64,000 nucleotides of DNA from Hyphomonadaceae bacterium (lineage in GTDB: Bacteria; Pseudomonadota; Alphaproteobacteria; Caulobacterales; Aquidulcibacteraceae). Location: positions 375,138 to 439,137 of the forward strand of contig JAEUMQ010000001.1 of NCBI GenBank assembly GCA_016791425.1, in the 5' to 3' direction. The position numbers and the translations under genes are program-made. Positions 53,658 through 61,742 of the stretch are shown here, piece after piece. Every line of letters begins with the position of its first letter. Position 1 is the first letter of the stretch. The notes under the pieces were generated by a model. The model searched no databases, had not been told where the DNA came from, and saw nothing but the letters and a program-made list of their open reading frames with translations.

Positions 53658-53963
53658 ATGGCCCGCGACAAGATCGGCGCCTCCGAGGCGCTCACCCAGT
53701 TGCAAGGCTGGCGCGCGGTCGATGGCCGTGACGCCATTGCCAAGAGCTTCGCCTTCAAGGACTTCAAGCACGCCTTCGCGTTCATGACGCAGGCGGCGCT
53801 GAAGGCCGAGCAGATGGATCACCATCCCGAATGGTTCAACGTCTATGCGAAGGTGGACGTTACGCTCGCCACGCATGACGCGGGCGGCGTCACCGAGCTC
53901 GACATAGCGCTTGCGAAATACATCGACGCCGCCGCTGCGACGCTCGGAGCCAAGTCGAGTTAA
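53658..53963 (+). CDS. phhB: Pterin-4a-carbinolamine dehydratase
   Basis: A 101-residue enzyme that regenerates tetrahydrobiopterin after phenylalanine hydroxylation. The active-site HHPEWFNVY (His55, His56, Pro57) is complete, preceded by [15 protein letters not shown] and followed by [15 protein letters not shown]. It is 43 bp after the preceding gene and on the same strand as maiA. Together with MaiA and the FAH-like protein it suggests phenylalanine-tyrosine catabolism, though the hydroxylase itself is not in the window. Confidence 0.93.
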   Translation: MARDKIGASEALTQLQGWRAVDGRDAIAKSFAFKDFKHAFAFMTQAALKAEQMDHHPEWFNVYAKVDVTLATHDAGGVTELDIALAKYIDAAAATLGAKSS

Positions 53964-53986
53964 TTACACCAGCCACAGGGTGGAAC

Positions 53987-54757
53987 ATGGGCAGGCTCGC
54001 AGGAAAGAAGGCCTTCATCAGCGGCGGCGCGCAGGGCCTCGGCGCGGCGATGGCGAAGCGGTTCGCGGCCGAAGGCGCCGCCGTCACGATCGCCGACATC
54101 AATCTCGACGGCGCCAGGCAGACGGCCGCGGACATCAATGCCGGCGGGTCGGCGAAGGCGTTCGCGCTGCCGCTCGATGTCACGCAGGAGGATCAGTGGA
54201 TCGCTGCGCTGGAGGAAGCCGCCAAGATCATGGGCGGCCTGTCGGTGCTGGTGAACAATGCCGGCATCGGCGTCGCCGGCGACATCGAGACGATGCGCTT
54301 CGAGGACTGGAAGCGCGTGATGAGCATCAATGTCGATTCCGTCTTCCTCGGCTGCAAGCACGCCTTGAAGCACTTGCGCCAGAGTCAGCCCGCCTCGATC
54401 ATCAACATATCGTCGATCGCCGGGCTCATCGCGGCGCACAACATGCCCGCCTACAACGCCTCGAAGGCGGCCGTGTGGCTCCTCTCGAAGAACGTCGCGC
54501 TCTATTGCGCGAAGCACAAGCTCGACATCCGCTCGAACTCGATCCACCCCACCTTCATCGACACGCCCATCCTCGACAAGTATCGCGACATGTTCGGCAA
54601 GGAAGAGGCCGAGGCCAAGCTCGCCCGCCAGGTCCCGCTCGGCCGCATCGGCGAGCCCAATGATGTCGCCAACGCCGCGCTCTATCTCGCCAGCGACGAA
54701 AGCCGCTTCGTCACGGGCGCCGAGATCAAAGTGGACGGCGGCATTTCCGCCATGTGA
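53987..54757 (+). CDS. Short-chain dehydrogenase/reductase
   Basis: A classical SDR of 256 residues. The cofactor loop is SGGAQGLGAAMAKRF (about 12-26), NNAG is present, and the catalytic Ser-Tyr-Lys are in NISSIAGLIAAHNMPAYNASKAA (Ser about 141, Tyr about 154, Lys about 158). VPLGRIGEPNDVANAALYLASDESRFVTGAEIKVDGG closes the fold. The acidic residue after the second strand (VTIADINLDG) favours NAD. Substrate unknown. It follows phhB closely. Confidence 0.93.
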   Translation: MGRLAGKKAFISGGAQGLGAAMAKRFAAEGAAVTIADINLDGARQTAADINAGGSAKAFALPLDVTQEDQWIAALEEAAKIMGGLSVLVNNAGIGVAGDIETMRFEDWKRVMSINVDSVFLGCKHALKHLRQSQPASIINISSIAGLIAAHNMPAYNASKAAVWLLSKNVALYCAKHKLDIRSNSIHPTFIDTPILDKYRDMFGKEEAEAKLARQVPLGRIGEPNDVANAALYLASDESRFVTGAEIKVDGGISAM

Positions 54758-54807
54758 CGACGTCCCCGATTGCGGACGCCGCGCCGCCTCGCCACATTAG
54801 GATCCTC

Positions 54808-55317
54808 ATGCGCTTCCTCGCCGTCCTTTGCCTACTTGCGCTCGCCGCCTGCGGCGAGCCCGCGCAGCCGCCCGCGCCTGCCGCATCGCCGGCGCCCGCG
54901 CAGGGCGCCGCGCCGAGCCCGACCGCGAGCGAAGTCGTCCTCGGCTCCACCAAGAACCTGCCCGACTGGCTGCTCGTCGCGCGCACCGCCGACGCCGGCT
55001 ACGTGCACTTCAACCAGCGCTCCATCCGCCGCAACGGCGACGGCACGGCCGATATCTGGGTGGAGATCCGCCACGGCAATCCGCAATTGCGCGAAGCCGA
55101 GGACGAGAAGACCCGCACCGCCATTCACTTCCGCACCGAGCGCCTGCAATACCGATTCAACTGCGTCGAGAGTCGTTTCGTCATCCTCAAGCGGCAATTC
55201 ATGGGCGGCCAGGACGCCGTCGCCGCCGAGGACACGATGAACCCGGAGCTTTGGCGCGGCGTGCCCGCCACCGGCATCGCGCGAGTCGTCATGCCCGTTG
55301 CGTGCAGGGGACGCTGA
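54808..55317 (+). CDS. Lipoprotein, function unknown
   Basis: About 169 residues. The signal FLAVLCLLALAACGE gives a lipobox Cys near 14; a long Pro/Ala linker follows (about 20-40). The mature part has GYVHFNQRSIRRNGDGTADIWVEIRHGNPQL, AIHFRTERLQYRFNCVESRFVILKRQF and GVPATGIARVVMPVACRG. The two cysteines could be bridged. The pattern resembles small bacterial 'surface-adhesin CpxP-like or DUF-type' proteins but no family is recognised with confidence. ATG 54808 is chosen because the signal begins there. Confidence 0.7.
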   Translation: MRFLAVLCLLALAACGEPAQPPAPAASPAPAQGAAPSPTASEVVLGSTKNLPDWLLVARTADAGYVHFNQRSIRRNGDGTADIWVEIRHGNPQLREAEDEKTRTAIHFRTERLQYRFNCVESRFVILKRQFMGGQDAVAAEDTMNPELWRGVPATGIARVVMPVACRGR

Positions 55318-55324
55318 GCGAAGA

Positions 55325-55765
55325 TTACCGCGCGCGGTGCTGATAAACCACGTTGGCAAGCAGCAACCGGGCGCCGGGTGCGCCGAGCGTGCGATCCACG
55401 GCCGCCTGCATGAGCCGCGCGATCGTCGTGGGATCGGGCGCGGTCTGGTCGCGGTAATAGGTGTTGGCGTAGGTCGCCAGCGCAGTGCGCAACGCATCCC
55501 TCAGGCGCGGCGTGGCGGCGGCGGCGCGCGCCCGCAGCGCGCTGTCGGGAATGTCGAGCCCGACATCCACCACCAGAATGCCCGAGGGCGCGAACCGGCC
55601 GACCACGGCCGAGTTGAGCGTCGGCATCGGCAGGTAGGATTCTGCCGACGTGAGGCTGCGCGATCGGTTGGGATCCTGCTTGGCCTTCGCCGCCGCCGAC
55701 CAGGCTGGCGGGGCTGCAACGAAGAGCGCGCAAAGCGCGAGCGCGAACATGCGGCGTGACGGCAT
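55325..55765 (-). CDS. Small secreted protein, FliL-like pattern
   Basis: 146 residues: signal MPSRRMFALALCALFVAAPPAW, then MPTLNSAVVGRFAPSGILVVDVGLDIPDSALRARAAA, ATPRLRDALRTALATYANTYYRDQ and ARLLLANVVYQHR. A strand followed by a helix and again a strand with regular spacing resembles the C-terminal domain of FliL, a flagellar basal-body protein, but no membrane anchor other than the signal is present. I regard this only as a hint. It converges with the lipoprotein gene at 54808. Confidence 0.6.
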   Translation of the reverse strand: MPSRRMFALALCALFVAAPPAWSAAAKAKQDPNRSRSLTSAESYLPMPTLNSAVVGRFAPSGILVVDVGLDIPDSALRARAAAATPRLRDALRTALATYANTYYRDQTAPDPTTIARLMQAAVDRTLGAPGARLLLANVVYQHRAR

Positions 55766-55937
55766 CTCGCCACCGTGCGCCGGCGCGCGCTAAGGCTTGG
55801 TGAACGCCGCCCGCTGCTTGCGCGCGGCAGGCGGAGACGCTAGAGCCAGAACCCGCAAGACCCGGCCGGTTCGCCGCAAATCTAAGTCGACAAACAAGAA
55901 ATCGAACCGCCGCCACGCGCGCTCTGGGGCCCGAACC

Positions 55938-56384
55938 ATGGATCTTTCCTCCCCGATCACCGCGTTCGTGGCCGGCTTCCCGGATTTTCTCATCCAGCTC
56001 GGCGTGGCGATCGGCCTCTTTGTCGCCTCGCTCGTGATCTATGTGCTGCTCACCCCGCACAAAGAGCTCGCGCTCATCCGTGAGGGCAATCCGTCCGCCG
56101 CGTTGGCGTTCGGCGCGATCGTCGTCGGCATCGCCATACCGCTGGGCGCGTGCCTCGCCCATGCGTTCGGCCTCGCTGACCTCATCATCTGGGGCGTGAT
56201 CACCTTGCTGCTGCAGCTCATCGCCTTCCGCTTCGCCGATATGCTGCTGCGCGACCTGCCGCGCCGCATCGCCGAGAACGACGTCGCCGCCGCGATCACG
56301 CTGATGGCGATCAAGTTGGGCCTCGGCATCATCGTGGCCGGCGCGGTGTCCGATCCTGCGCTGGCGATGTTCCGCGGAGCCTGA
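55938..56384 (+). CDS. DUF350 family membrane protein
   Basis: A 148-residue integral membrane protein with four helices (PDFLIQLGVAIGLFVASLVIYVLLT, ALAFGAIVVGIAIPLGACLAHAFG, LIIWGVITLLLQLIAFRFADML, AITLMAIKLGLGIIVAGAV), in the DUF350 pattern of repeated two-helix units and an inserted HKELALIREGNPSAA. Function unknown; relatives are linked to membrane stress. ATG 55938 is chosen because the signal-free first helix begins there. The following protease gene starts 6 bp later. Confidence 0.85.
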   Translation: MDLSSPITAFVAGFPDFLIQLGVAIGLFVASLVIYVLLTPHKELALIREGNPSAALAFGAIVVGIAIPLGACLAHAFGLADLIIWGVITLLLQLIAFRFADMLLRDLPRRIAENDVAAAITLMAIKLGLGIIVAGAVSDPALAMFRGA

Positions 56385-56390
56385 CGCGGC

Positions 56391-57224
56391 ATGACCCGGT
56401 TTCCGGATTGGCTCGTCTACATCCTCGTCACCGGCGCGCTCGTGCTGGTGCTCTTCGGGATCGACCGCCGTTCCGACGCACCGCCTGCGCTTTCCGATTC
56501 CGGTCAGATCGGGCCGCTTCTGCCGCCGCCCTCGATCTATGATCCCGACATCCTCGTCGATGTCGGCCCGGTGTCGTCCGGGCTCGGCACCGCATTCGCG
56601 ATCAGCCAGGAAGGCTGGTGGTTGACCGCGCGCCATGTGGTGGACGCCTGCAACCGCGTGGGCATCGTCGTATCGCGCAACACCGCGATTCAAGTGAAGG
56701 AGGTGCGCGTCGCGCGCTTCGCCGACCTCGCGCTTCTGCAGACGGACCGCGCGCCCGGCGCGCTCGCGCTCGACGACAAGGAGAACCGATTGCAGATCGG
56801 CCAGTCGGCCTTTCACGTCGGGTTTCCGCAAGGGCGCACCGGCGAGGCCTCCTCCCGTCTGATCGGCCGCGAGACGCTCGTCGCGCGCGGGCGCTACCAG
56901 TTCGAGCAGCCCGTGCTCGCCTGGGCCGAGACCGGACGCACCGGCAACCTGCAGGGCACGCTGTCGGGCATATCCGGCGGCCCCACGATTGACGAGGCAG
57001 GCCGTGTGATCGGCGTGACGGTCGCAGAATCCGCGCGCCGCGGCCGCATTTACACGGCCTCGCCCGCATCGATCGCACGCTTCCTCGAAGTCGAGCAGAC
57101 GCCCACCGACGGCGCCCCGACGGCGCGCCTGACGCGCACCAACTACGGCCAGCGCTCCGACGAGCTGCGCCGCTCGCTCACCGTCGCGCAGGTCGTGTGC
57201 ATCGCCAACGAAGGCCAATCGTGA
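56391..57224 (+). CDS. Membrane-anchored trypsin-like serine protease
   Basis: 277 residues with one N-terminal membrane helix (WLVYILVTGALVLVLFGI, 7-24) and a periplasmic trypsin-like domain. Catalytic residues are His82 in LTARHVVDAC, Asp112 in ARFADLALLQ and Ser195 in SGISGGPTID. GRVIGVTVAESA follows as the usual substrate-pocket strand. It lacks a PDZ domain, so it is smaller than DegP types. It overlaps the pyrF start (GTGA) and follows the DUF350 gene. Confidence 0.9.
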   Translation: MTRFPDWLVYILVTGALVLVLFGIDRRSDAPPALSDSGQIGPLLPPPSIYDPDILVDVGPVSSGLGTAFAISQEGWWLTARHVVDACNRVGIVVSRNTAIQVKEVRVARFADLALLQTDRAPGALALDDKENRLQIGQSAFHVGFPQGRTGEASSRLIGRETLVARGRYQFEQPVLAWAETGRTGNLQGTLSGISGGPTIDEAGRVIGVTVAESARRGRIYTASPASIARFLEVEQTPTDGAPTARLTRTNYGQRSDELRRSLTVAQVVCIANEGQS

Positions 57225-58090
57225 GCGCTTTTGCGGACCGGCTGATCGAAGCGGTGCGCCTTCGCGATACGCCGCTCTGCGTCGGCATGGATCCGTTTCC
57301 CGATCGCATTCCCGCGCTCTTCGGCGGCGGCCTTCGTGCGATCGAAGCCTTCTTTGCCGAGATCCTGGAGATTGCGCGCACGCGCGCGGCCGTGGTGAAG
57401 CCGCAGATCGCGTTCTTCGAAGCGCTGGGCCCTGAAGGCTACGCCCTCACGAAGAAGCTGACGGCCGAAGCGCAGGCGAAGGGCCTCCTCGTCATCCTCG
57501 ACGCCAAGCGCGGCGACATCGGCTCCACCGCGGCGGGCTACGCCGAGGCGACGATCGGGGCGGGCGGCTTCGACGCCGACGCAGTCACCGTGAACGCCTA
57601 TCTCGGGCGCGACAGCCTCGAGCCCTTCCTTGCCCTTGCGCGAGAACGCAACAAAGGCGTGATCGTCCTGGTGCGGACATCCAATCCCGGCGCCCGCGAT
57701 CTGCAGGACCTGACGCTCGAGGGAGGCGCGCCGCTTTGGACGCGCGTCGCTGAGATGCTTGCGCCCGAAGCGAAGCGTCTCGAAGGCGAGAGCGGCTGGT
57801 CCGGGCTGATGGCCGTCGCCGGCGCCACCTGGCCCGAGGAGGCCGCCAAGCTGCGCGCCATTCTGCCGACTTCGCTCTTCCTGGTGCCCGGCTACGGCGC
57901 CCAGGGCGCCTCCGCCCGGGACGCCGTCGCAGGCTTTGTGAATGGAGAGGGCGGCGTCGTTTCCTCCTCCCGGGCCGTGCTCTATCCGCCGGCGGCGAGC
58001 GAGGCGCGCACGCTCGACGTGTGGCGCGCCGCCATCGCCGACGCCATGGACGCCGCCAACGCCGAGCTCCGCGCCGCCCTGCGCCCGTAG
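57221..58090 (+). CDS. pyrF: Orotidine-5'-phosphate decarboxylase, type 2
   Basis: Last step of UMP synthesis. The 289 residues fit the longer pyrF subfamily 2. DAKRGDIGSTAAGYAEA holds the catalytic Asp-Lys-Asp array, and VVKPQIAFFEALGPEGY is the subfamily's N-terminal motif. The start is GTG 57221, overlapping the stop of the protease gene (GTGA). A frame extension upstream overlaps the protease and is not used. Secure. Confidence 0.95.
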   Translation: MSAFADRLIEAVRLRDTPLCVGMDPFPDRIPALFGGGLRAIEAFFAEILEIARTRAAVVKPQIAFFEALGPEGYALTKKLTAEAQAKGLLVILDAKRGDIGSTAAGYAEATIGAGGFDADAVTVNAYLGRDSLEPFLALARERNKGVIVLVRTSNPGARDLQDLTLEGGAPLWTRVAEMLAPEAKRLEGESGWSGLMAVAGATWPEEAAKLRAILPTSLFLVPGYGAQGASARDAVAGFVNGEGGVVSSSRAVLYPPAASEARTLDVWRAAIADAMDAANAELRAALRP

Positions 58091-58145
58091 CCCACAAACC
58101 CGAAAGGCGACAAACCCGGCTGGATATGGTTAACCGCGCCGCCTA

Positions 58146-58185
58146 GACCCGATCCCGATTGCATCGCAATCGGGTGAATCGGGTC
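58146..58185. repeat. Nested inverted repeat upstream of the DUF2167 gene
   Basis: GACCCGAT (58146-58153) pairs with ATCGGGTC (58178-58185), and inside it CCCGATTGC (58154-58162) pairs with GCAATCGGG (58166-58174), leaving TGA as a bulge. The stem is 17 bp in all and includes a GAATC site (58176-58180). It lies between pyrF and the DUF2167 gene. Confidence 0.6.
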
Positions 58186-58200
58186 CTGACTTTGAATTTG

Positions 58201-58247
58201 GACCATTTCTCGCCCGAAAACCGCGCAGCACCTTTCGGGAAATGGTC
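58201..58247. repeat. REP-like hairpin, copy A
   Basis: GACCATTTC (58201-58209) and GAAATGGTC (58239-58247) are exact reverse complements; within them CCCGAAA (58213-58219) pairs with TTTCGGG (58233-58239). The ends share the form GACCrTTyC...TTTCGGGAAyGGTC with copy B at 62019-62063. Confidence 0.6.
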
Positions 58248-58299
58248 TAGGGGCGCCCTGGCGCACAAGACCGGGCGGAAGCTTCAACACGAGGGACCG

Positions 58300-59319
58300 A
58301 TGCGACTGATCAGAACGACGCTCGCCGTCGCCGCCTTGGCGGCCTTCTCAAGCCCAATCCTGATGGCGCCGGCCCTTGCCGACGGCCCCGCCGCCGCGCC
58401 GCGCTACACCAGCCCTGCCGCCGCCGAGCCGGCCGTGGCGCCCTCGCCGTCCCAGGCGCCGGTGCGCGCCGGCCCGATCCAACCGACCGCCGAAACCGCC
58501 TCCGCCGCGCCCCGCACCGGCCAGATCGCGCTCGCCAATGGCGCCGCCCAGCTCAATGTCCCGGCCGGCTACCTCTTTTATGGCCCCGCCGAAGCTCAGG
58601 CCTATTTGCAGCGCACCAGCGCCGCGGCCCCGCGCGGCGAGGTCCTGGGGCTGCTGGCCCCGGCCGGAACCCGGCCCGAGAGCGCCGATTTCTGGGGCTC
58701 GGTCATCACCTACGAGCCGGTGGGCCGCGTGATGCCCGAGGGCGCCGCGCTGCTGACCTCGGCCGAAATGGCCGCCAACACCCGTGCCGCCCGCCAGGAG
58801 GCCGGACGCGGCTTCGAGGGCTTCGTCGCGCAGCCCGCCTTCGAGCCGGGCGCGGCCTCCCTCGCCTGGGCCGAGCGCACTGCCCCCGACGCGCCGGCGG
58901 CCAAGAATCTCCGCCACGAGCAGCGCCTGCTCGGCCGCTATGGCGCGCTCTCCTTCGTGACCATTGGCCGCTTCGACCAGTTCGACCAGATCCGCACGTC
59001 TGCCCCGACCATGCTCCAGATGGCGTCATTCCCCTCCGGCCAGGGCTACAACGACTTCAACGCCTCCACCGACCAGACCTCGCGCTTCGACCTCGCCGGC
59101 CTCGTGACCGGCAAGGAAAGCGCCACCGCGCAGGCCGCGTCCGAGGCCGGCGGCGCAACGCCGACATCGCAGGGCTTCGCAGGTTCAGGTGCGGGCATCC
59201 AAGGCTACTTCCCTTGGATCGCCGGCGGCGTGGTGGCGCTCGCCGCGCTCGGCTGGCTGCTGCTCGGCCGCAAGAAGCCCAAGCCCGACGACGAGGACGA
59301 AGCGCCCGCGCAAGCTTAG
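58300..59319 (+). CDS. DUF2167 family exported membrane protein
   Basis: A 339-residue protein with a signal peptide (MRLIRTTLAVAALAAFSSPI), a conserved domain (QIALANGAAQLNVPAGYLFYGPAEAQAYL; WGSVITYEPVGRVMPEGAAL; FVTIGRFDQFDQIRTSAPTMLQ) typical of DUF2167, and a C-terminal helix (YFPWIAGGVVALAALGWLLLGRKK) with a short acidic tail. It is thus anchored in the inner membrane with a periplasmic domain. ATG 58300 has GAGGGA six bases upstream. Function unknown. A clear terminator follows. Confidence 0.85.
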   Translation: MRLIRTTLAVAALAAFSSPILMAPALADGPAAAPRYTSPAAAEPAVAPSPSQAPVRAGPIQPTAETASAAPRTGQIALANGAAQLNVPAGYLFYGPAEAQAYLQRTSAAAPRGEVLGLLAPAGTRPESADFWGSVITYEPVGRVMPEGAALLTSAEMAANTRAARQEAGRGFEGFVAQPAFEPGAASLAWAERTAPDAPAAKNLRHEQRLLGRYGALSFVTIGRFDQFDQIRTSAPTMLQMASFPSGQGYNDFNASTDQTSRFDLAGLVTGKESATAQAASEAGGATPTSQGFAGSGAGIQGYFPWIAGGVVALAALGWLLLGRKKPKPDDEDEAPAQA

Positions 59320-59357
59320 TCGCGGATGTCTTGAACGGCGGCCCCAAAGGGCTGGAG

Positions 59358-59386
59358 CGCGGGCCTGCGGGCCCGCGTTTTCTTTT
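59358..59386 (+). terminator. Rho-independent terminator after the DUF2167 gene
   Basis: CGCGGGCC (59358-59365), loop TGCG, GGCCCGCG (59370-59377), then TTTTCTTTTG. Textbook stem and U-tract. Confidence 0.85.
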
Positions 59387-59414
59387 GCGCGCGAATTTCG
59401 CCCGCGTGCATCCT

Positions 59415-59428
59415 GTGACGGGGGTCAC
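59415..59428. promoter_or_regulatory. GTGAC-N4-GTCAC palindrome upstream of the small-protein pair
   Basis: GTGAC (59415-59419) and GTCAC (59424-59428) around GGGG. A related GTGAC-N6-GTCAC lies 36 bases before the third small gene (61521-61536). Possible shared operator. Confidence 0.4.
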
Positions 59429-59503
59429 GGCATCTGGGTGAGCAAGATCCTAATTTCCTCTCATCGCAACGACGCGATGAATTGAAGAGCCGGAGCCGAT
59501 CCA

Positions 59504-59605
59504 ATGACCATGACCACCCGTATCGCTTCTATGATCGCCGCCACGTTCGCGTTCGCGATGGTTGCGATGCCGATCATCACCCAAGCCGCGCGCATCGTCG
59601 CGTAG
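59504..59605 (+). CDS. 33-residue hydrophobic protein (small-protein family, member 1)
   Basis: A tiny gene in its own ribosome-binding context (CGGAG ten bases upstream). The protein is one hydrophobic helix (about residues 7-25) ending PIITQAARIVA. That tail matches members 3 and 4 (PLIAVAAQIVA; PLLALAARVAV). The next small gene starts 34 bases downstream and the pair shares a terminator at 59789. No known family is recognised. It could be a membrane-regulatory peptide or a type-I-toxin-like protein, but no antisense RNA can be shown here. Confidence 0.6.
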   Translation: MTMTTRIASMIAATFAFAMVAMPIITQAARIVA

Positions 59606-59639
59606 TCCCGCAACAGAACGAAGCCCCAAGAGAAGGACG

Positions 59640-59753
59640 ATGTCGCTCAGATCTCACCTCGCCTGCATCACCTTGACGGTTGGCGTGCTGTCGCTGCTGT
59701 ACATTCCGATCATCGAGCACGCGATCTACCTGGCCTCGTGGATGCACGACTGA
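59640..59753 (+). CDS. 37-residue hydrophobic protein (small-protein family, member 2)
   Basis: Start ATG 59640 with AAGGA five bases upstream. The protein has one membrane helix (about residues 7-25, LACITLTVGVLSLLYIPII) and ends EHAIYLASWMHD. Its YIPIIEHA segment aligns with PIITQA of member 1. The tail is longer and more aromatic than the others, so it may be a divergent relative. It is the second gene of the pair; a strong terminator follows at 59789. Confidence 0.6.
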   Translation: MSLRSHLACITLTVGVLSLLYIPIIEHAIYLASWMHD

Positions 59754-59788
59754 TCAGGCGGCCACGCACGCAGATGAGGCCGATGAAC

Positions 59789-59819
59789 GGGCGCGGAAGA
59801 ATCCGCGCCCTTTTCGTTT
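59789..59819 (+). terminator. Rho-independent terminator after the small-protein pair
   Basis: GGGCGCGG (59789-59796), loop AAGAAT, CCGCGCCC (59803-59810), then TTTTCGTTT. A perfect 8-bp stem with a U-tract, 35 bases after the second small gene and just before the leftward gpsA end. Confidence 0.88.
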
Positions 59820-59821
59820 GT

Positions 59822-60826
59822 TCAGCGCTCGGATTTAAACGGACGTGAAAGCAGCGCGCCGATCGCCTCATCGATGCTGGCGCGCGCGCCGAGGATCGCA
59901 TCGACCGCGGCGCAAATCGGCATCTCCACGCCGTGCCTTGCCGCCAGCGCCGCGACGGCCGGCGCGCTGGCCGCGCCCTCCGCGATGGAGCGCCGTTCGC
60001 CGAGGATGTCGCCGAGCGCACGTCCCTGCCCGAGCGCGAAGCCGAGCGAAGTGTTGCGCGAGGATTGCGACACGCAGGTGAGCACGAGGTCCCCCAGCCC
60101 GCAGAGGCCCGCAAGCGTCTCGGCCCGCGCCCCCATCGCAACGCCCAGCCGCGTCAGCTCCGCAAAGCCGCGTGTGATCAGCGCCGCGCGCGCGCCCTCG
60201 CCGAGCGCGCGGCCCTCCGCGATCCCGCAGGCGATTGCGATCACGTTCTTCACCGCGCCGCCGATCTCCGCTCCGATCAAATCGTCGGTGACGTAAGGAC
60301 GGAAAGTCGGCAGCCCGATCGCCGCGACGAGCGCGTTGGCGCGCGCGGCATTCCCGCAGGCGATCGTGGTCGCCGTCGGCAGTCCGCGCGCAACGTCCTT
60401 GGCGAAGCCCGGCCCCGAGAGCACCGCCGGGGTCGCCTGCGGCGCCTCAGCCGCCAGGACTTCGGTCATCAGCGCCAACGTCCCCTGCTCCACCCCCTTG
60501 GCGCAGAGCGCCACGAGCTTGCCCTCGGGGACCTTCAGCCGCTTGAGCACCGAGCGAAGGTGCTGGGCCGGCGCGACCGCGAGGATGGCGTCTGCGGCGG
60601 CCGCCTCCGCGAGGTCGCCCGTGGCGCGGATCGCCGCGTTGAGCGCCACGCCGGGCAGGAAATCCGGGTTCCGGCGCTCCGAATTGATCGTGCGCACGAC
60701 ATCGGCCTCGAACGCCCACAAGGTCACCGAACGCCCCGCGGTCGCGGCGACCTGCGCGAGCGCCGTCCCCCAGGCGCCGCCCCCCAGGACGGCCACAGTC
60801 TCGATTGGGGGAACTGAATCCTTCAT
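59822..60826 (-). CDS. gpsA: Glycerol-3-phosphate dehydrogenase (NAD(P)+)
   Basis: Makes sn-glycerol-3-phosphate for phospholipid synthesis. The 334 residues begin with the dinucleotide-binding [15 protein letters not shown] (about 13-27), and [17 protein letters not shown] carries the catalytic lysine. [16 protein letters not shown] and SLGFALGQG are typical of GpsA. In many alphaproteobacteria gpsA lies directly next to tsaD; here a TetR gene and two small-protein genes on the opposite strand separate them. Confidence 0.95.
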   Translation of the reverse strand: MKDSVPPIETVAVLGGGAWGTALAQVAATAGRSVTLWAFEADVVRTINSERRNPDFLPGVALNAAIRATGDLAEAAAADAILAVAPAQHLRSVLKRLKVPEGKLVALCAKGVEQGTLALMTEVLAAEAPQATPAVLSGPGFAKDVARGLPTATTIACGNAARANALVAAIGLPTFRPYVTDDLIGAEIGGAVKNVIAIACGIAEGRALGEGARAALITRGFAELTRLGVAMGARAETLAGLCGLGDLVLTCVSQSSRNTSLGFALGQGRALGDILGERRSIAEGAASAPAVAALAARHGVEMPICAAVDAILGARASIDEAIGALLSRPFKSER

Positions 60827-60885
60827 TGAACGTTCAGCTCACGCAAGCTAGATAGGCATAAGCGGGATCGCCAAGCAGGATTGTC

Positions 60886-61491
60886 ATGGACGAAAAACTG
60901 GCGACCCGCGACCGCATCCTTCACGCGGCCATCCAGCGCATCAAGCATTACGGCTACGGCAAGACCACCATGGCCGAGATCGCCGCCGATTGCGACATGT
61001 CGCCGGGCAACATCTACCGCTTCTTCGAGGCCAAGATCGACATCGCCGAGGCGATGGCGCGCAAGCACTATGCCGACGAGCAGGCCGAGCTCGCCGCGAT
61101 CGCGCGCAAGAAGGAGATCCCCGTCGATCAGCGCCTGCGCGAGCTCTTTTTCATGCGCCTGCGCGATTCCTACCGCATGCTCGACGAGCACTCGAAAATG
61201 CTTGAGGTTGCGGAGGTTTTGCACCGCGAGCGGCCGCTCTTCGCCAACGAGCACATGGCCATGGAGCGCGTGTTCCTGTCAGCGCTTCTGGAGGAGGGGG
61301 CCGAGGACGGGCTCTTCGAGCCGCAGGCCGATTACAACTTCGTCGCCGAGATGATCCAATCCGCGACCATGAAATTCTCCGTCCCGCAGCTCTTCTCCAA
61401 GCTCACTCTGCCGAAGCTCGAGCGCGAGCTGACCGGCGTGCTCGATCTCTTGCTCAACGGGCTCTATCGTCGGCCGGCCAATAAAAATTGA
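60886..61491 (+). CDS. TetR family transcriptional regulator
   Basis: A 201-residue repressor. The N-terminal HTH is RILHAAIQRIKHYGYGKTTMAEIAADCDMSPGNIYRFFEAK (residues about 10-50 region), and the remainder is the helical ligand domain (MLEVAEVLHRERPLFANEHMAMERVFLSALL). It is divergent from gpsA across 59 bp and precedes two small hydrophobic genes on the same strand. Whether it controls those genes or gpsA is unknown; its binding site could be one of the palindromes nearby. Confidence 0.93.
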   Translation: MDEKLATRDRILHAAIQRIKHYGYGKTTMAEIAADCDMSPGNIYRFFEAKIDIAEAMARKHYADEQAELAAIARKKEIPVDQRLRELFFMRLRDSYRMLDEHSKMLEVAEVLHRERPLFANEHMAMERVFLSALLEEGAEDGLFEPQADYNFVAEMIQSATMKFSVPQLFSKLTLPKLERELTGVLDLLLNGLYRRPANKN

Positions 61492-61510
61492 ACAGAAATG
61501 ATTTTATTCA

Positions 61511-61550
61511 TTGACCAACGGTGACGCCTGCGTCACAAGGGGATGGTCAA
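61511..61550. promoter_or_regulatory. Nested dyad upstream of small-protein gene 3
   Basis: TTGACCA (61511-61517) and TGGTCAA (61544-61550) are exact reverse complements, and between them GTGACGC (61521-61527) pairs with GCGTCAC (61530-61536). TTGACC also looks like a -35 element. It lies 21 bases before the gene and shortly after the TetR gene, so it is a candidate TetR operator. Confidence 0.55.
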
Positions 61551-61571
61551 CGCCCTTTAGGAGACGCCGCC

Positions 61572-61679
61572 ATGACCCTCTCGCCGCTCGCCTGGACCAG
61601 CTTCGTCGCTCTCGCCGCCGCCCTGGTCGCCGTCGCCGCCTACCCGCTGATCGCCGTGGCGGCCCAGATTGTCGCCTGA
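61572..61679 (+). CDS. 35-residue hydrophobic protein (small-protein family, member 3)
   Basis: Start ATG 61572 with AGGAG eight bases upstream. One membrane helix (about 7-30) with Ala/Val/Leu repetition, ending YPLIAVAAQIVA, the same tail form as members 1 and 4. It has its own strong terminator at 61705 and a palindromic promoter region, so it is probably an independent transcription unit. No known family. Found by reading the sequence directly; it falls below normal gene-finder length. Confidence 0.65.
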   Translation: MTLSPLAWTSFVALAAALVAVAAYPLIAVAAQIVA

Positions 61680-61704
61680 TCGGACGGCCGGAGCGCTGTG
61701 CTGC

Positions 61705-61742
61705 ATGCGCGAAGGGCGTCAACCCCCTTCGCGCATTTTCTT
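61705..61742 (+). terminator. Rho-independent terminator after small-protein gene 3
   Basis: ATGCGCGAAGGG (61705-61716), 8-base loop, CCCTTCGCGCAT (61725-61736), then TTTTCTTTG overlapping the stem end. A perfect 12-bp stem with U-tract, 25 bases after the stop. Confidence 0.9.

Noticed and set aside
59430-59480. Fifteen-codon open frame before the first small gene
   Set aside because: Too short, no ribosome site, no hydrophobic helix, so not counted with the small-protein family.
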